NCBI GenBank assembly: GCA_035911135.1
Contig: JAMHWD010000015.1
Coordinates: 100,701 to 164,700, forward strand
DNA from: JAMHWD01 sp035911135
GTDB lineage: Bacteria > Pseudomonadota > Alphaproteobacteria > Micavibrionales > Micavibrionaceae
Reading direction: 5' to 3'
DNA length: 64,000 nt
A model generated the notes under the pieces. It saw nothing but the letters and a program-made list of their open reading frames with translations. It searched no databases and was not told where the DNA came from. The translations under genes and the position numbers were made by a program. Positions 1 through 7,338 of this stretch are shown here, in pieces (the stretch's first letter is position 1; each line of letters opens with the position of its first letter).

Positions 1-163
1 CGCTGGCGAATCCTGCCCAATCTTCCCCGGAAAACCCAAAAAGCTGCACTGGAGCACACCTGACCCAGCCAAAGCCATAGGCCGTGAAGAAGAAATCAAC
101 GCGGCCTTCGATGAGGCTTTTGACATGCTTAAAAGCCGCATAGAGGATTTAATGAATGCCTGA
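1..163 (+). CDS. arsC: Arsenate reductase, low-MW phosphatase type (3' end only)
   Basis: This is the last 53 codons of a gene that begins before the window. The visible tail reads CPIFPGKPKKLHW followed by a DPA segment and a helical end. That matches the C-terminus of thioredoxin- or glutaredoxin-coupled ArsC proteins of the low-molecular-weight tyrosine phosphatase fold, which reduce arsenate to arsenite in the cytoplasm. The catalytic CX5R loop lies outside the window. The stop codon overlaps the next gene by 8 bases, so the two genes are probably translated from one transcript. A general low-MW phosphatase is the alternative, but the aquaporin neighbour favours an arsenic role. Confidence 0.72.
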   Translation, partial: AGESCPIFPGKPKKLHWSTPDPAKAIGREEEINAAFDEAFDMLKSRIEDLMNA

Positions 164-830
164 ACAATTCGATTTATCACGCAGACTTGTGGTTGAAAGC
201 CTCGGCACGATGTTGCTTGTTGCCGCCGTTATCGGCTCCGGCATCATGGGCGAACAGCTGGCCGGCGGCAATGAGGCAATCGCACTTCTGGCCAATACGA
301 TTTCTACAGGGGCTGCGCTAATTGTTCTAATCTTGATATTTGGCGCAATATCAGGCGCGCATTTTAACCCGGTTGTCAGCCTGTCTTATGCTTTGCAAAA
401 AAAAATGCCCTGGCATGAATTCCCGGCCTATGTGATCGCGCAACTTGCCGGGGCAATGGCGGGCACAATACTGGCGCACATTATGTTTAATATGCCGTTG
501 CTGATGGAATCAGTTCATCCCCGTACCGGAACAGGAATATGGACCGGAGAAATCATAGCCTCTTTTGGCCTGCTGGCCACAATTCTTGGCTGCTTGTACG
601 CGCGCCCCGAAGCAACGCCCTATGCCGTTGGCCTGTTCATCATGTCGGCTTATTGGTTTACATCTTCCACTTCTTTTGCAAATCCCGCCGTCACCATTGC
701 CCGTTCTCTGACGGATACATTTTCAGGAATAAGGATAAACGACGTCCCGGCCTTCATATTTTCACAAATTACAGGCGCGCTTCTGGCAACAGGATTTTTT
801 GTTTGGATTTACGCAAACACAGAAGAATAA
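156..830 (+). CDS. aqpS: Aquaglyceroporin, AqpS-like (arsenite channel candidate)
   Basis: A 224-residue inner-membrane channel of the MIP/aquaporin family. The first half-helix box is NPV (residues 71-73, in GAHFNPVVS) and the second is NPA (176-178, in SFANPAVT). In most aquaporins an Arg follows the second NPA and forms the selectivity filter. Here the residue is Val179, as I recall for the AqpS branch. The gene overlaps the end of arsC. In Sinorhizobium meliloti an aquaporin replaces the usual ArsB/Acr3 pump in the ars operon, letting arsenite made by ArsC leave down its gradient; the same arrangement is inferred here. No arsR is visible, because the operon start lies outside the window. 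Confidence 0.85.
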   Translation: MPEQFDLSRRLVVESLGTMLLVAAVIGSGIMGEQLAGGNEAIALLANTISTGAALIVLILIFGAISGAHFNPVVSLSYALQKKMPWHEFPAYVIAQLAGAMAGTILAHIMFNMPLLMESVHPRTGTGIWTGEIIASFGLLATILGCLYARPEATPYAVGLFIMSAYWFTSSTSFANPAVTIARSLTDTFSGIRINDVPAFIFSQITGALLATGFFVWIYANTEE

Positions 831-968
831 AAATCAGACTTTAATTAACCTTCTGGGATTTTTGCTTCTTATTAGACGTTAAACCGGAAACTAAGCACTA
901 ACCAATTGATCTGAAAGCCATTAATAATGACGGCATTCATTTTTCACCCGGTTTTATACACGGTTTTG

Positions 969-1006
969 TTGTTACTGAGAACATACGCGCATGATTTCAG
1001 TAACAA
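969..1006. repeat. Inverted repeat between converging genes
   Basis: Two perfect 10-base arms, TTGTTACTGA (969-978) and TCAGTAACAA (997-1006), flank an 18-base loop. The pair lies between the converging aquaporin and hydrolase genes. No T-run follows on either strand, so it is not a classic intrinsic terminator. It could be an mRNA-end hairpin or a protein-binding site. Confidence 0.5.
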
Positions 1007-1032
1007 TCGTGTACGAGCCAAACAGCGTTGCC

Positions 1033-2031
1033 CTATGCTGCTTTTTGATCTCTCTTTGATGCCTTCATATATTTGTCAAAAAATGACAGCACCTTCTCCG
1101 GGTTGCGGCCAAACCAGTTGTAACCATCCTTGAAGCGGCGCGTGGTTCCCTCGATCCAGATCAGTTCCTTTTCCTTGCTACCCAGCAAGTCAAAGGTTTT
1201 CTGTGCGTCTTCAGGATTTTTTGTCCACGAATCTTCCAGAACCTGCCACATCAAAACAGGCATGGTGACACCGGGCGCCCAGAGCGCGCCGGCCATGTCA
1301 GCCGCCGGAAATCCGCCCTGCTTCAACAATTCCAGATCAATAAGCTCCTGATATTGTGAAATGCCCTGCATCTCTGAGAATGCCTGAAAAATTGCCGGCA
1401 TGTTGGGCACAAGCGGGCTGGCCATACATTTAACATTCTTGAACAGTTCGGGGTGCTTGCTGATCGCCGCATATTGTGAAATGCCGCCAAGACACTGACT
1501 GAACAAGGCAACATCCATCTTGCCAAGGCGTGGATGTGCATCAACGAATTTCTTTACACCCACGCAATCGCGCCATTCCCACTGACCAATACCGCACACA
1601 CCGCCATTGGCCGTACCGCTTTGCCCGTGGTTGCGGAAATCATAGGTCAGCACGTTGTAACCGGCATCGGTCAGATGCTTGTATTGAATAACGAAGTCGA
1701 TCTCAACACCGTCAAAATTGCTCCATGGCTCACCGAAATGTCCCGGAAATCCCGCACGGCACATAGGCAGCGCGTGATTAAAAATAACAAGCTTGTTGCT
1801 CTCACCGCCCTTGGCAGGGATATACCATGCTTCAAGTGGTGTGCCATCATCCGAAGGAATTGACAGATCATGCCAGTTTTCCATGCCGTATTCATCGGGA
1901 TTTTTAAAAATGAAGCTACGCGGCGATTTAACCATGCCAGCCAAACCTTTAACCTTGGCATGATCTTCTGCAGAAATTATTTTTTCCTGCTCCAGAGCTT
2001 TTTGCATTCTTTCTTTTGAAATTCCGGTCAT
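1033..2031 (-). CDS. Alpha/beta-fold hydrolase with a putative Cys nucleophile
   Basis: A 332-residue protein with the order expected of an alpha/beta hydrolase: an early beta strand LVIFNHA (81-87), an oxyanion-type region, and a nucleophile elbow FSQCLGG (177-183). The residue at the nucleophile position is Cys180 rather than the usual Ser, as in dienelactone hydrolases and PHA synthases. There is no signal peptide, so the protein is probably cytoplasmic. The start is ATG preceded by an AAGGA ribosome site. The gene stands alone, converging on the aquaporin and separated from ychF by a hairpin. The substrate cannot be predicted from sequence. Confidence 0.7.
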   Translation of the reverse strand: MTGISKERMQKALEQEKIISAEDHAKVKGLAGMVKSPRSFIFKNPDEYGMENWHDLSIPSDDGTPLEAWYIPAKGGESNKLVIFNHALPMCRAGFPGHFGEPWSNFDGVEIDFVIQYKHLTDAGYNVLTYDFRNHGQSGTANGGVCGIGQWEWRDCVGVKKFVDAHPRLGKMDVALFSQCLGGISQYAAISKHPELFKNVKCMASPLVPNMPAIFQAFSEMQGISQYQELIDLELLKQGGFPAADMAGALWAPGVTMPVLMWQVLEDSWTKNPEDAQKTFDLLGSKEKELIWIEGTTRRFKDGYNWFGRNPEKVLSFFDKYMKASKRDQKAA

Positions 2032-2124
2032 GGGATTTTTTCCTTCTCAGTTATTACAAGAACAATGCAACCATACCTGATTGGAAGATTTTTTCAAAAC
2101 AGCAAAAAATTATGGAAATATTCA

Positions 2125-2145
2125 TTGCTCTCATTGTGAGAGCAA
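2125..2145. terminator. Hairpin just after ychF
   Basis: A perfect 9-base stem, TTGCTCTCA / TGAGAGCAA, with a 3-base loop begins 11 bases past the ychF stop on the minus strand. It is followed only by an AT-rich tract rather than an immediate U-run. It is probably the 3' end hairpin or a weak terminator of the lgt-to-ychF run. Confidence 0.5.
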
Positions 2146-2155
2146 AAGATAATAT

Positions 2156-3259
2156 TCAGACGTTAAACTTGAACAGGATTACATCCCCGTCATTTACCAC
2201 GTATTCCTTGCCTTCCTGACGGAGCTTGCCGGAATCCTTCGCGCCCTGCTCGCCCTTGCAGGCAACGTAATCGGCGAAGGCGATAACCTCGGCCTTGATG
2301 AAGCCCTTCTGGAAATCGGTATGGATGACGCCGGCAGCTTCCGGCGCCTTCGCGCCAACGGGGATCGTCCATGCCCGCGCTTCTTTCGGGCCAACGGTGA
2401 AATATGTTTGCAGCCCTAAAATCTTGTTTCCGGCGCGGATAATTTTATTCAGGCCCGGCTCGGACAGGGATAGCGTATCGAGAAATTCTTTCTTTTCCTC
2501 CATCGTACCCAGCTGCGCGATTTCGGCCTCGATGGCGGCGCTGATGATAACGCTTTCCGCGCCTTGGCTTTTCGCCATGGCCTCGACCTTTTTTGTCCAT
2601 TCATTGCCCGTGGCGGCTTCTTCTTCCGATACGTTGCAGACATACAAGATCGGCTTGGTGGTCATGAGCTGGAGCATGTTATAGAATTTCTTCTCGTCTT
2701 CATTCTCCGGCTTGACGGTGCGGCCAGCCTTTCCGGCCTCCAGCGCCGCCTTGATGCGTGTCATCAGGTCGTGCTGGATCTTTGCATCCTTATCGCCGCC
2801 CTTGGCCTTTTTAGCCACGTTATCGGCCTGCTTGGTGATGGATTCCATATCGGCCAGCATAAGCTCCGTCTCAATGATCTCGGCATCGCGCAAGGGATCA
2901 ACCGAACCTTCTACATGGGTGATATCACCGTTTTCAAAACAGCGCAGCACATGAATAATCGCATCTGTCTCGCGGATATTGGCCAGAAACTGGTTGCCCA
3001 GACCCTCACCCTTGGAAGCGCCTTTCACGAGGCCCGCAATATCCACGAATTCCAGCTGGGAGGGGATGATTTTCTGCGATTTGCCGATCTGCGCCAGCGC
3101 ATCAAGGCGCTCATCCGGGACAGCGACGATGCCTTTATTCGGCTCGATCGTGCAGAACGGAAAATTCGCCGCCTGCGCCGCTTGTGTGGCCGTCAAAGCG
3201 TTAAACAAGGTGGACTTGCCCACGTTTGGCAATCCGACAATACCGCAATTAAATCCCAT
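2156..3259 (-). CDS. ychF: Ribosome-associated ATPase YchF/OLA1
   Basis: A 367-residue protein of the Obg-related YchF family, the usual length. The P-loop GLPNVGKST is at residues 9-17. The G4 box is NVSE instead of NKxD, which is why this family hydrolyses ATP rather than GTP. The C-terminal TGS-like segment follows, near GVIHTDFQKGFIKAE. YchF binds ribosomes and influences translation and the oxidative-stress response. It begins 5 bases after pth, the common rplY-pth-ychF arrangement, so it is probably cotranscribed. An AAGGA site precedes the ATG. Confidence 0.97.
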   Translation of the reverse strand: MGFNCGIVGLPNVGKSTLFNALTATQAAQAANFPFCTIEPNKGIVAVPDERLDALAQIGKSQKIIPSQLEFVDIAGLVKGASKGEGLGNQFLANIRETDAIIHVLRCFENGDITHVEGSVDPLRDAEIIETELMLADMESITKQADNVAKKAKGGDKDAKIQHDLMTRIKAALEAGKAGRTVKPENEDEKKFYNMLQLMTTKPILYVCNVSEEEAATGNEWTKKVEAMAKSQGAESVIISAAIEAEIAQLGTMEEKKEFLDTLSLSEPGLNKIIRAGNKILGLQTYFTVGPKEARAWTIPVGAKAPEAAGVIHTDFQKGFIKAEVIAFADYVACKGEQGAKDSGKLRQEGKEYVVNDGDVILFKFNV

Positions 3260-3264
3260 GGTTT

Positions 3265-3912
3265 TTATTCCTTCTTCTCTTCAGCCGCTTCGGCGGGCTT
3301 TTTAATCTCTTTGATCTCTTTTGGCTTCTTGGGCGGGGCGAGATCCATCGCCACCTTGCTCATATAATCATTTTCACGGCCCTGCACAAGGTCAGGCGCG
3401 TATTTGGAAAGTGCGCCCAGCAAAGGCTCCAGCCAGTCCTGATCCGATTTGGCGAAATTGCCCAGCACATGGCCTGTCACGCGGTCCTTATGGCCGGGAT
3501 GGCCGATACCAATACGGATGCGGTGATAAGAAGCCGTGTTCAAATGCGCATCCAAAGATTTGAGGCCGTTATGCCCGGCATTGCCGCCGCCCAGCTTGTA
3601 ACGCGTCTTGCCGGGTTCCAGATCCAGCTCGTCGAAATAAACGAAAACCTGATTGGACGGAATTTTATAGAACTTGGCTGCCGCCGCGACGCTCTGGCCC
3701 GACAGGTTCATATAGGTCATAGGCTTAAGCAAAATGATTTTCGCCCCGCCAATGCGCCCTTCGGACAGATGGCCGCTGAATTTGGATTTCCACGCCGGGA
3801 AGCCATAGCCGTCATGAAGCGCATCAACAGCCATAAACCCGACATTATGCCGGTTTTTGGCATATTCATCGCCCGGATTGCCAAGGCCCACTATCAGGAA
3901 TGTTCCGTCCAT
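3265..3912 (-). CDS. pth: Peptidyl-tRNA hydrolase
   Basis: A 215-residue Pth that recycles peptidyl-tRNA released from stalled ribosomes. The substrate-binding Asn and catalytic His lie in KNRHNVGF, with the MNLSGQS and GHNGLKS motifs and the acidic DELD segment all present. The enzyme core ends near residue 190. It is followed by a charged Lys/Glu/Pro tail (APPKKPKEIKEIKK), a common alphaproteobacterial extension that is probably unstructured. The gene lies between rplY and ychF in one minus-strand run, with AGGGA upstream of the ATG. Confidence 0.97.
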   Translation of the reverse strand: MDGTFLIVGLGNPGDEYAKNRHNVGFMAVDALHDGYGFPAWKSKFSGHLSEGRIGGAKIILLKPMTYMNLSGQSVAAAAKFYKIPSNQVFVYFDELDLEPGKTRYKLGGGNAGHNGLKSLDAHLNTASYHRIRIGIGHPGHKDRVTGHVLGNFAKSDQDWLEPLLGALSKYAPDLVQGRENDYMSKVAMDLAPPKKPKEIKEIKKPAEAAEEKKE

Positions 3913-3934
3913 ATGCTTTCCCTACAAATGCAGA

Positions 3935-3952
3935 CCCCCGCTTTCGCGGGGG
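3935..3952. repeat. CCCCCGC-TTTC-GCGGGGG hairpin repeat
   Basis: A perfect 7-base stem with a tetraloop in the 74-base gap between rplY and pth. The same CCCCGC/GCGGGG hairpin occurs twice near 20968-21031, so this is a dispersed repeat rather than a terminator. There is no T-run on the coding strand. Confidence 0.6.
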
Positions 3953-3986
3953 GCGCAAAAAATGATTATAGCAGAAAATAAAAGAC

Positions 3987-4667
3987 TTACTTTTTCTTCT
4001 CTGCAGGCTTGGCCGCAGCAGCAGGAGCCGCACCGGCAGCAGGAGCCGCACCAGCAGCAGCCGCATCCGCAGCAGGAGCAACCGTCTCAGGCTCGTCCGC
4101 TGTTTTCGGCGCGATGATCGTGGCGATTGTAAAGTCGCGGTCTGCAATCGCGAATTTCGCGCCCTTAGGCAGCTTCGCGTTCGAGGACTTCACAGCATCA
4201 CCGATTTCCTTGCCGGCGATATCGACTTCGATCTCATCAGGAATATCAACGGCGTTACAGATAACTTCCACATCGTGACGTGTGATGTTCAGCGTACCTT
4301 TTTGGTTAATGCCAGGTGCCTTGTCCACGTTGATGATCTTCACAGGAACCATAACAGCGATTTTCGTGCTCGGCGATACGCGCAGGAAGTCGATATGCTC
4401 GACAACATCCGTCACCGGGTGCAGCTGGATATCACGGGCCAGCAGCAATTGCTTGGACCCGGCCAGATCCATGTCGCACAGGTTTGTGAACATGTGGCCC
4501 TTGCGGTATTCCACGTTGATTGTGTTTGAATTCAGCGAAATGAGCACAGGCTCTTTCTTGTCGCCGTAAATCACGGCTGGGATCTGACCTTCACGACGCA
4601 AAGAACGAGCTGCCCCCTTACCTGCTTGCTCTCTTTTCGCCGCTGTCAGTGCATAGTGCTTGGACAT
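3987..4667 (-). CDS. rplY: 50S ribosomal protein bL25, CTC form
   Basis: A 226-residue bL25 of the long CTC type. The N-terminal 5S-rRNA-binding domain (about 1-95) contains KGAARSLRREGQIPAVIYG. A beta-barrel domain (about 96-185) follows, then an Ala/Pro-rich low-complexity tail ending in Lys. It is the first clear ribosomal gene of the rplY-pth-ychF set. A 153-base gap upstream may contain a promoter. The AAGGA site is well placed before the ATG. Confidence 0.96.
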   Translation of the reverse strand: MSKHYALTAAKREQAGKGAARSLRREGQIPAVIYGDKKEPVLISLNSNTINVEYRKGHMFTNLCDMDLAGSKQLLLARDIQLHPVTDVVEHIDFLRVSPSTKIAVMVPVKIINVDKAPGINQKGTLNITRHDVEVICNAVDIPDEIEVDIAGKEIGDAVKSSNAKLPKGAKFAIADRDFTIATIIAPKTADEPETVAPAADAAAAGAAPAAGAAPAAAAKPAEKKK

Positions 4668-4820
4668 AGCGTTTTCCTTCTAATGTTGTGGTCCGGCCTC
4701 CAGGGGTGCCGATACCTGTTTCAAGATGGGTGAGATAATCAAAAATCACTGCGAAACGCAAGGAAATATTAATGCCAGCCCGGCCTCTCAGCCTTATATA
4801 TTGTCATAATCAATATAAAA

Positions 4821-5489
4821 CTAGCGCGTCAGCCCAAACGCCTCGTCCAGATCTTCCTTGCTGCGCGTGGTATGGATGGGGAAAACAGGCTGGCCAAAGG
4901 AACGGCCCTTGATATGCAGCGTCCGGAACGCCCCTTGATCCTCAACACGTTTAACCGCATCAGCAGCAACAAAGGCGTGCCGCAGGAAAACAGTGGCCTT
5001 GCGGCCCCAATTCGGGCTTTCCGGCATATCGCCCTTATAATGGACCAAAAGCGTATCGGGTTCCTTCCCCGGCAGCCCATCCTGCAAAGCCTGCGTGAAC
5101 AAATTGCGCAGATACTCCCCGCGAGAGACAACGCTTTCGCCGTAAAATACTTCCTTGGGCATTTCATAGGAAAAAATCGTATCCACCGCTATAAAACCCG
5201 CAGCATCTTTAAAGACTTCATCGATATCCAGCCCAAATACAGGAACGCCCAATACCTGCCCAGGCTCGCTCATTCTTAATTTCAGGCCGAAACTTTGCGA
5301 GCCGCGCATGGCGCTCTCCTCGGCCAGAACAACATACTTGGCGAGATCCACACGGGGAACGGAAAAAACAGTAACGACCTCGGCCGGGGGCGTAGAATCC
5401 GGGTCAAAGGGGCTGGCGCCGTCTTTGGGTTCATGCAAGACAAGATCGGTGAGCGTAAAATTATCGCCCTCAACGGAGGCTTTGAACAT
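4821..5489 (-). CDS. Conserved hypothetical protein
   Basis: A 222-residue soluble protein with no signal peptide, membrane segment or motif I recognise. It is acidic, has a short helical stretch GEYLRNLFTQALQDG and ends in EDLDEAFGLTR. It sits 26 bases after prs and 153 bases before rplY on the same strand. prs and rplY are neighbours in many bacteria, so this gene looks like an insertion into a conserved pair. The ribosome site is weak: GGGAGG is about 14 bases from the ATG. No function is proposed. Confidence 0.6.
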   Translation of the reverse strand: MFKASVEGDNFTLTDLVLHEPKDGASPFDPDSTPPAEVVTVFSVPRVDLAKYVVLAEESAMRGSQSFGLKLRMSEPGQVLGVPVFGLDIDEVFKDAAGFIAVDTIFSYEMPKEVFYGESVVSRGEYLRNLFTQALQDGLPGKEPDTLLVHYKGDMPESPNWGRKATVFLRHAFVAADAVKRVEDQGAFRTLHIKGRSFGQPVFPIHTTRSKEDLDEAFGLTR

Positions 5490-5515
5490 GGTTACGATCT
5501 ATACCTCCCTAAATC

Positions 5516-6448
5516 TTACTTAAAAAGCGCGGAAATCGAGCGTTCTTCACTGATCCGAAGGGCCGCCTCACCCATGAGCGATGCCACGCAGAGCTGCTCA
5601 ACCTTGGGGGAAGCCTTCATGGACTCCGTTCCGGCAATAGAGTTGGTTATAACAAGCTTGTCCATCGGCGAGTCAGTTATCCGGGAAATCGCGCCGCCTG
5701 ACAAAACCCCATGCACCACATAGGCCTGAACCGATTTTGCGCCCTTTTCCATCAGCGCCACGGCGGCATTGCACAGCGTCCCGCCGGAATCCACAATATC
5801 ATCAACCAGAATGCAGACCTTGCCCTTCACATCCCCGATCACATGCATGACTTCGGACACGCCGGCCTGCTCGCGGCGCTTGTCGATAATGGCCAGATCC
5901 GCGTTGCAGCGCTTGGCCAGCGCGCGGGCGCGCACCACACCGCCCACATCCGGCGAGACGAAGCAGATCTCCTGCCCGGCGAATTCTTTCTCGATCTTGG
6001 GCACAAATACGGGCGCAGCCGTCAGGTTATCCACGGGGATATCGAAAAACCCTTGAATCTGGCCAGCGTGAAGCTCCATCGTCAAAACGCGGTCGGCGCC
6101 GGCGGCTGTGATCAGATTGGCGACCAACTTGGCCGAAATAGGTGTTCTGCCGCCTGTCTTGCGGTCCTGGCGGGCATAGCCGAAATAAGGGATCACGGCG
6201 GTAATACGGCGGGCCGATCCACGGCGCATCGCATCAATCGCGATCAGCAGTTCCATCAAATGGTCATTGGCGGGATAAGAGGTGGACTGGATGAAAAAAC
6301 AGTCCTCGCCGCGGATATTCTCCATGATCTCGACAAAGACTTCCATGTCAGAGAAGCGCTTGACGGTGGCCTGCGTCAGCGGCACATCCAGATAATCGGC
6401 AATGGCTTGCGCCAGTTGAGGGTTGGAATTGCCCGCGATCAGTTTCAT
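5516..6448 (-). CDS. prs: Ribose-phosphate pyrophosphokinase
   Basis: A 310-residue PRPP synthetase, the usual class I length. It makes 5-phosphoribosyl diphosphate from ribose 5-phosphate and ATP for nucleotide, His and Trp synthesis. The cation-binding MELHAGQIQGFF segment, the flexible-loop FGYARQDRK and the PRPP-binding loop VDDIVDSGGTL are all present. It lies in the minus-strand run between pgeF and the unknown gene, with AGGG before its ATG. Confidence 0.98.
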   Translation of the reverse strand: MKLIAGNSNPQLAQAIADYLDVPLTQATVKRFSDMEVFVEIMENIRGEDCFFIQSTSYPANDHLMELLIAIDAMRRGSARRITAVIPYFGYARQDRKTGGRTPISAKLVANLITAAGADRVLTMELHAGQIQGFFDIPVDNLTAAPVFVPKIEKEFAGQEICFVSPDVGGVVRARALAKRCNADLAIIDKRREQAGVSEVMHVIGDVKGKVCILVDDIVDSGGTLCNAAVALMEKGAKSVQAYVVHGVLSGGAISRITDSPMDKLVITNSIAGTESMKASPKVEQLCVASLMGEAALRISEERSISALFK

Positions 6449-6519
6449 GGTGGCCCTTTTTTATTGAATTTGGCCGCACTATAAAAAAGGTTGCCCTGAT
6501 ACGTCAATCATAATCGCCT

Positions 6520-7338
6520 TCAGCGGATAACAATCGCCGATAATTGGCGGCCATAGTCAGGTTCCTTGCGGTGGGTGGTCCGGCGATAGCTGAAGAAATC
6601 CTCCTCGTTATAAAACGTATCCAGATCCTTGATATAAACCCGGCTCACCCCGGCCCGCGCCAGTCTTGCCGCGCAATACCCGGCCAGATCGAACATCAGA
6701 TGCCCCTCGCGCCTTCCGGCCATGAAGAAACGCTCGTTTTCTTCGCTCTCGGCCATGAACGGCGCAATAAAACCTTCTGATACCTCATACGAAGCCGCGC
6801 CGATGCAGGGGCCGATACAGGCCTTGATCGAAGCCGGAACCGCGCCCAGCTCCTTCATACGGGCAATGGTAGAATCCAAAATACCGCCAACTGCGCCCTT
6901 CCACCCGGCATGAGCCGCGCCAATTACCGGCGATCCATCCTCTTTCTGGCCGCTGAACAGAACAGGCGCGCAATCGGCCGTCAATATCCCCAGCGCCAGC
7001 CCCGGCACATCCGTCACATGGGCATCGGCCTTGGGGCGCTCGGAATCCGAAGGCGGAACACGGGCAATCAGGCATGTATCGCCATGCACCTGATATAATG
7101 TCAGGATACGGCCAGCCGGAACGCCCAGCACCTTGCCAATGGCCTCGTAGTTTTTCTGGACGTTTTCCGGCTCGTCATCCGATCCGCGCCCGCAATTCAG
7201 GGAATTGTATATCCCATGGCTTACGCCGCCATTGCGGCTGAAAAATGCGTGAAAAACAGGGCCCTTGTCATTATCCGTGAAATGCCCTTCGGTGAAATAC
7301 ATATCATTAAAATCCTGCCATGCCGGCGCCAGGTCCAT
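6520..7338 (-). CDS. pgeF: Peptidoglycan editing factor PgeF (YfiH/laccase-domain family)
   Basis: A 272-residue protein of the multicopper-oxidase-like YfiH family, which removes wrongly incorporated amino acids from peptidoglycan precursors. The metal-site signatures are present: FFSRNGGVS, LTADCAPVLF, HAGWKGA and GPCIG. The start at 7338 is preferred over a Met 12 codons later because AGGAG lies 6 bases before it. With that start the gene overlaps the end of midA by 32 bases, pointing to translational coupling. The lgt-midA-pgeF order is common in Alphaproteobacteria. Confidence 0.93.
   Translation of the reverse strand: MDLAPAWQDFNDMYFTEGHFTDNDKGPVFHAFFSRNGGVSHGIYNSLNCGRGSDDEPENVQKNYEAIGKVLGVPAGRILTLYQVHGDTCLIARVPPSDSERPKADAHVTDVPGLALGILTADCAPVLFSGQKEDGSPVIGAAHAGWKGAVGGILDSTIARMKELGAVPASIKACIGPCIGAASYEVSEGFIAPFMAESEENERFFMAGRREGHLMFDLAGYCAARLARAGVSRVYIKDLDTFYNEEDFFSYRRTTHRKEPDYGRQLSAIVIR

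Noticed and set aside
927..1133. 68-codon ORF after the aquaporin gene
   Set aside because: It overlaps the end of the hydrolase gene on the other strand and contains the inverted repeat; no ribosome site or similarity is seen.
5711..6484. A 257-codon frame antisense to prs
   Set aside because: It is a shadow of the prs codon pattern, with no ribosome site and no recognisable motif.
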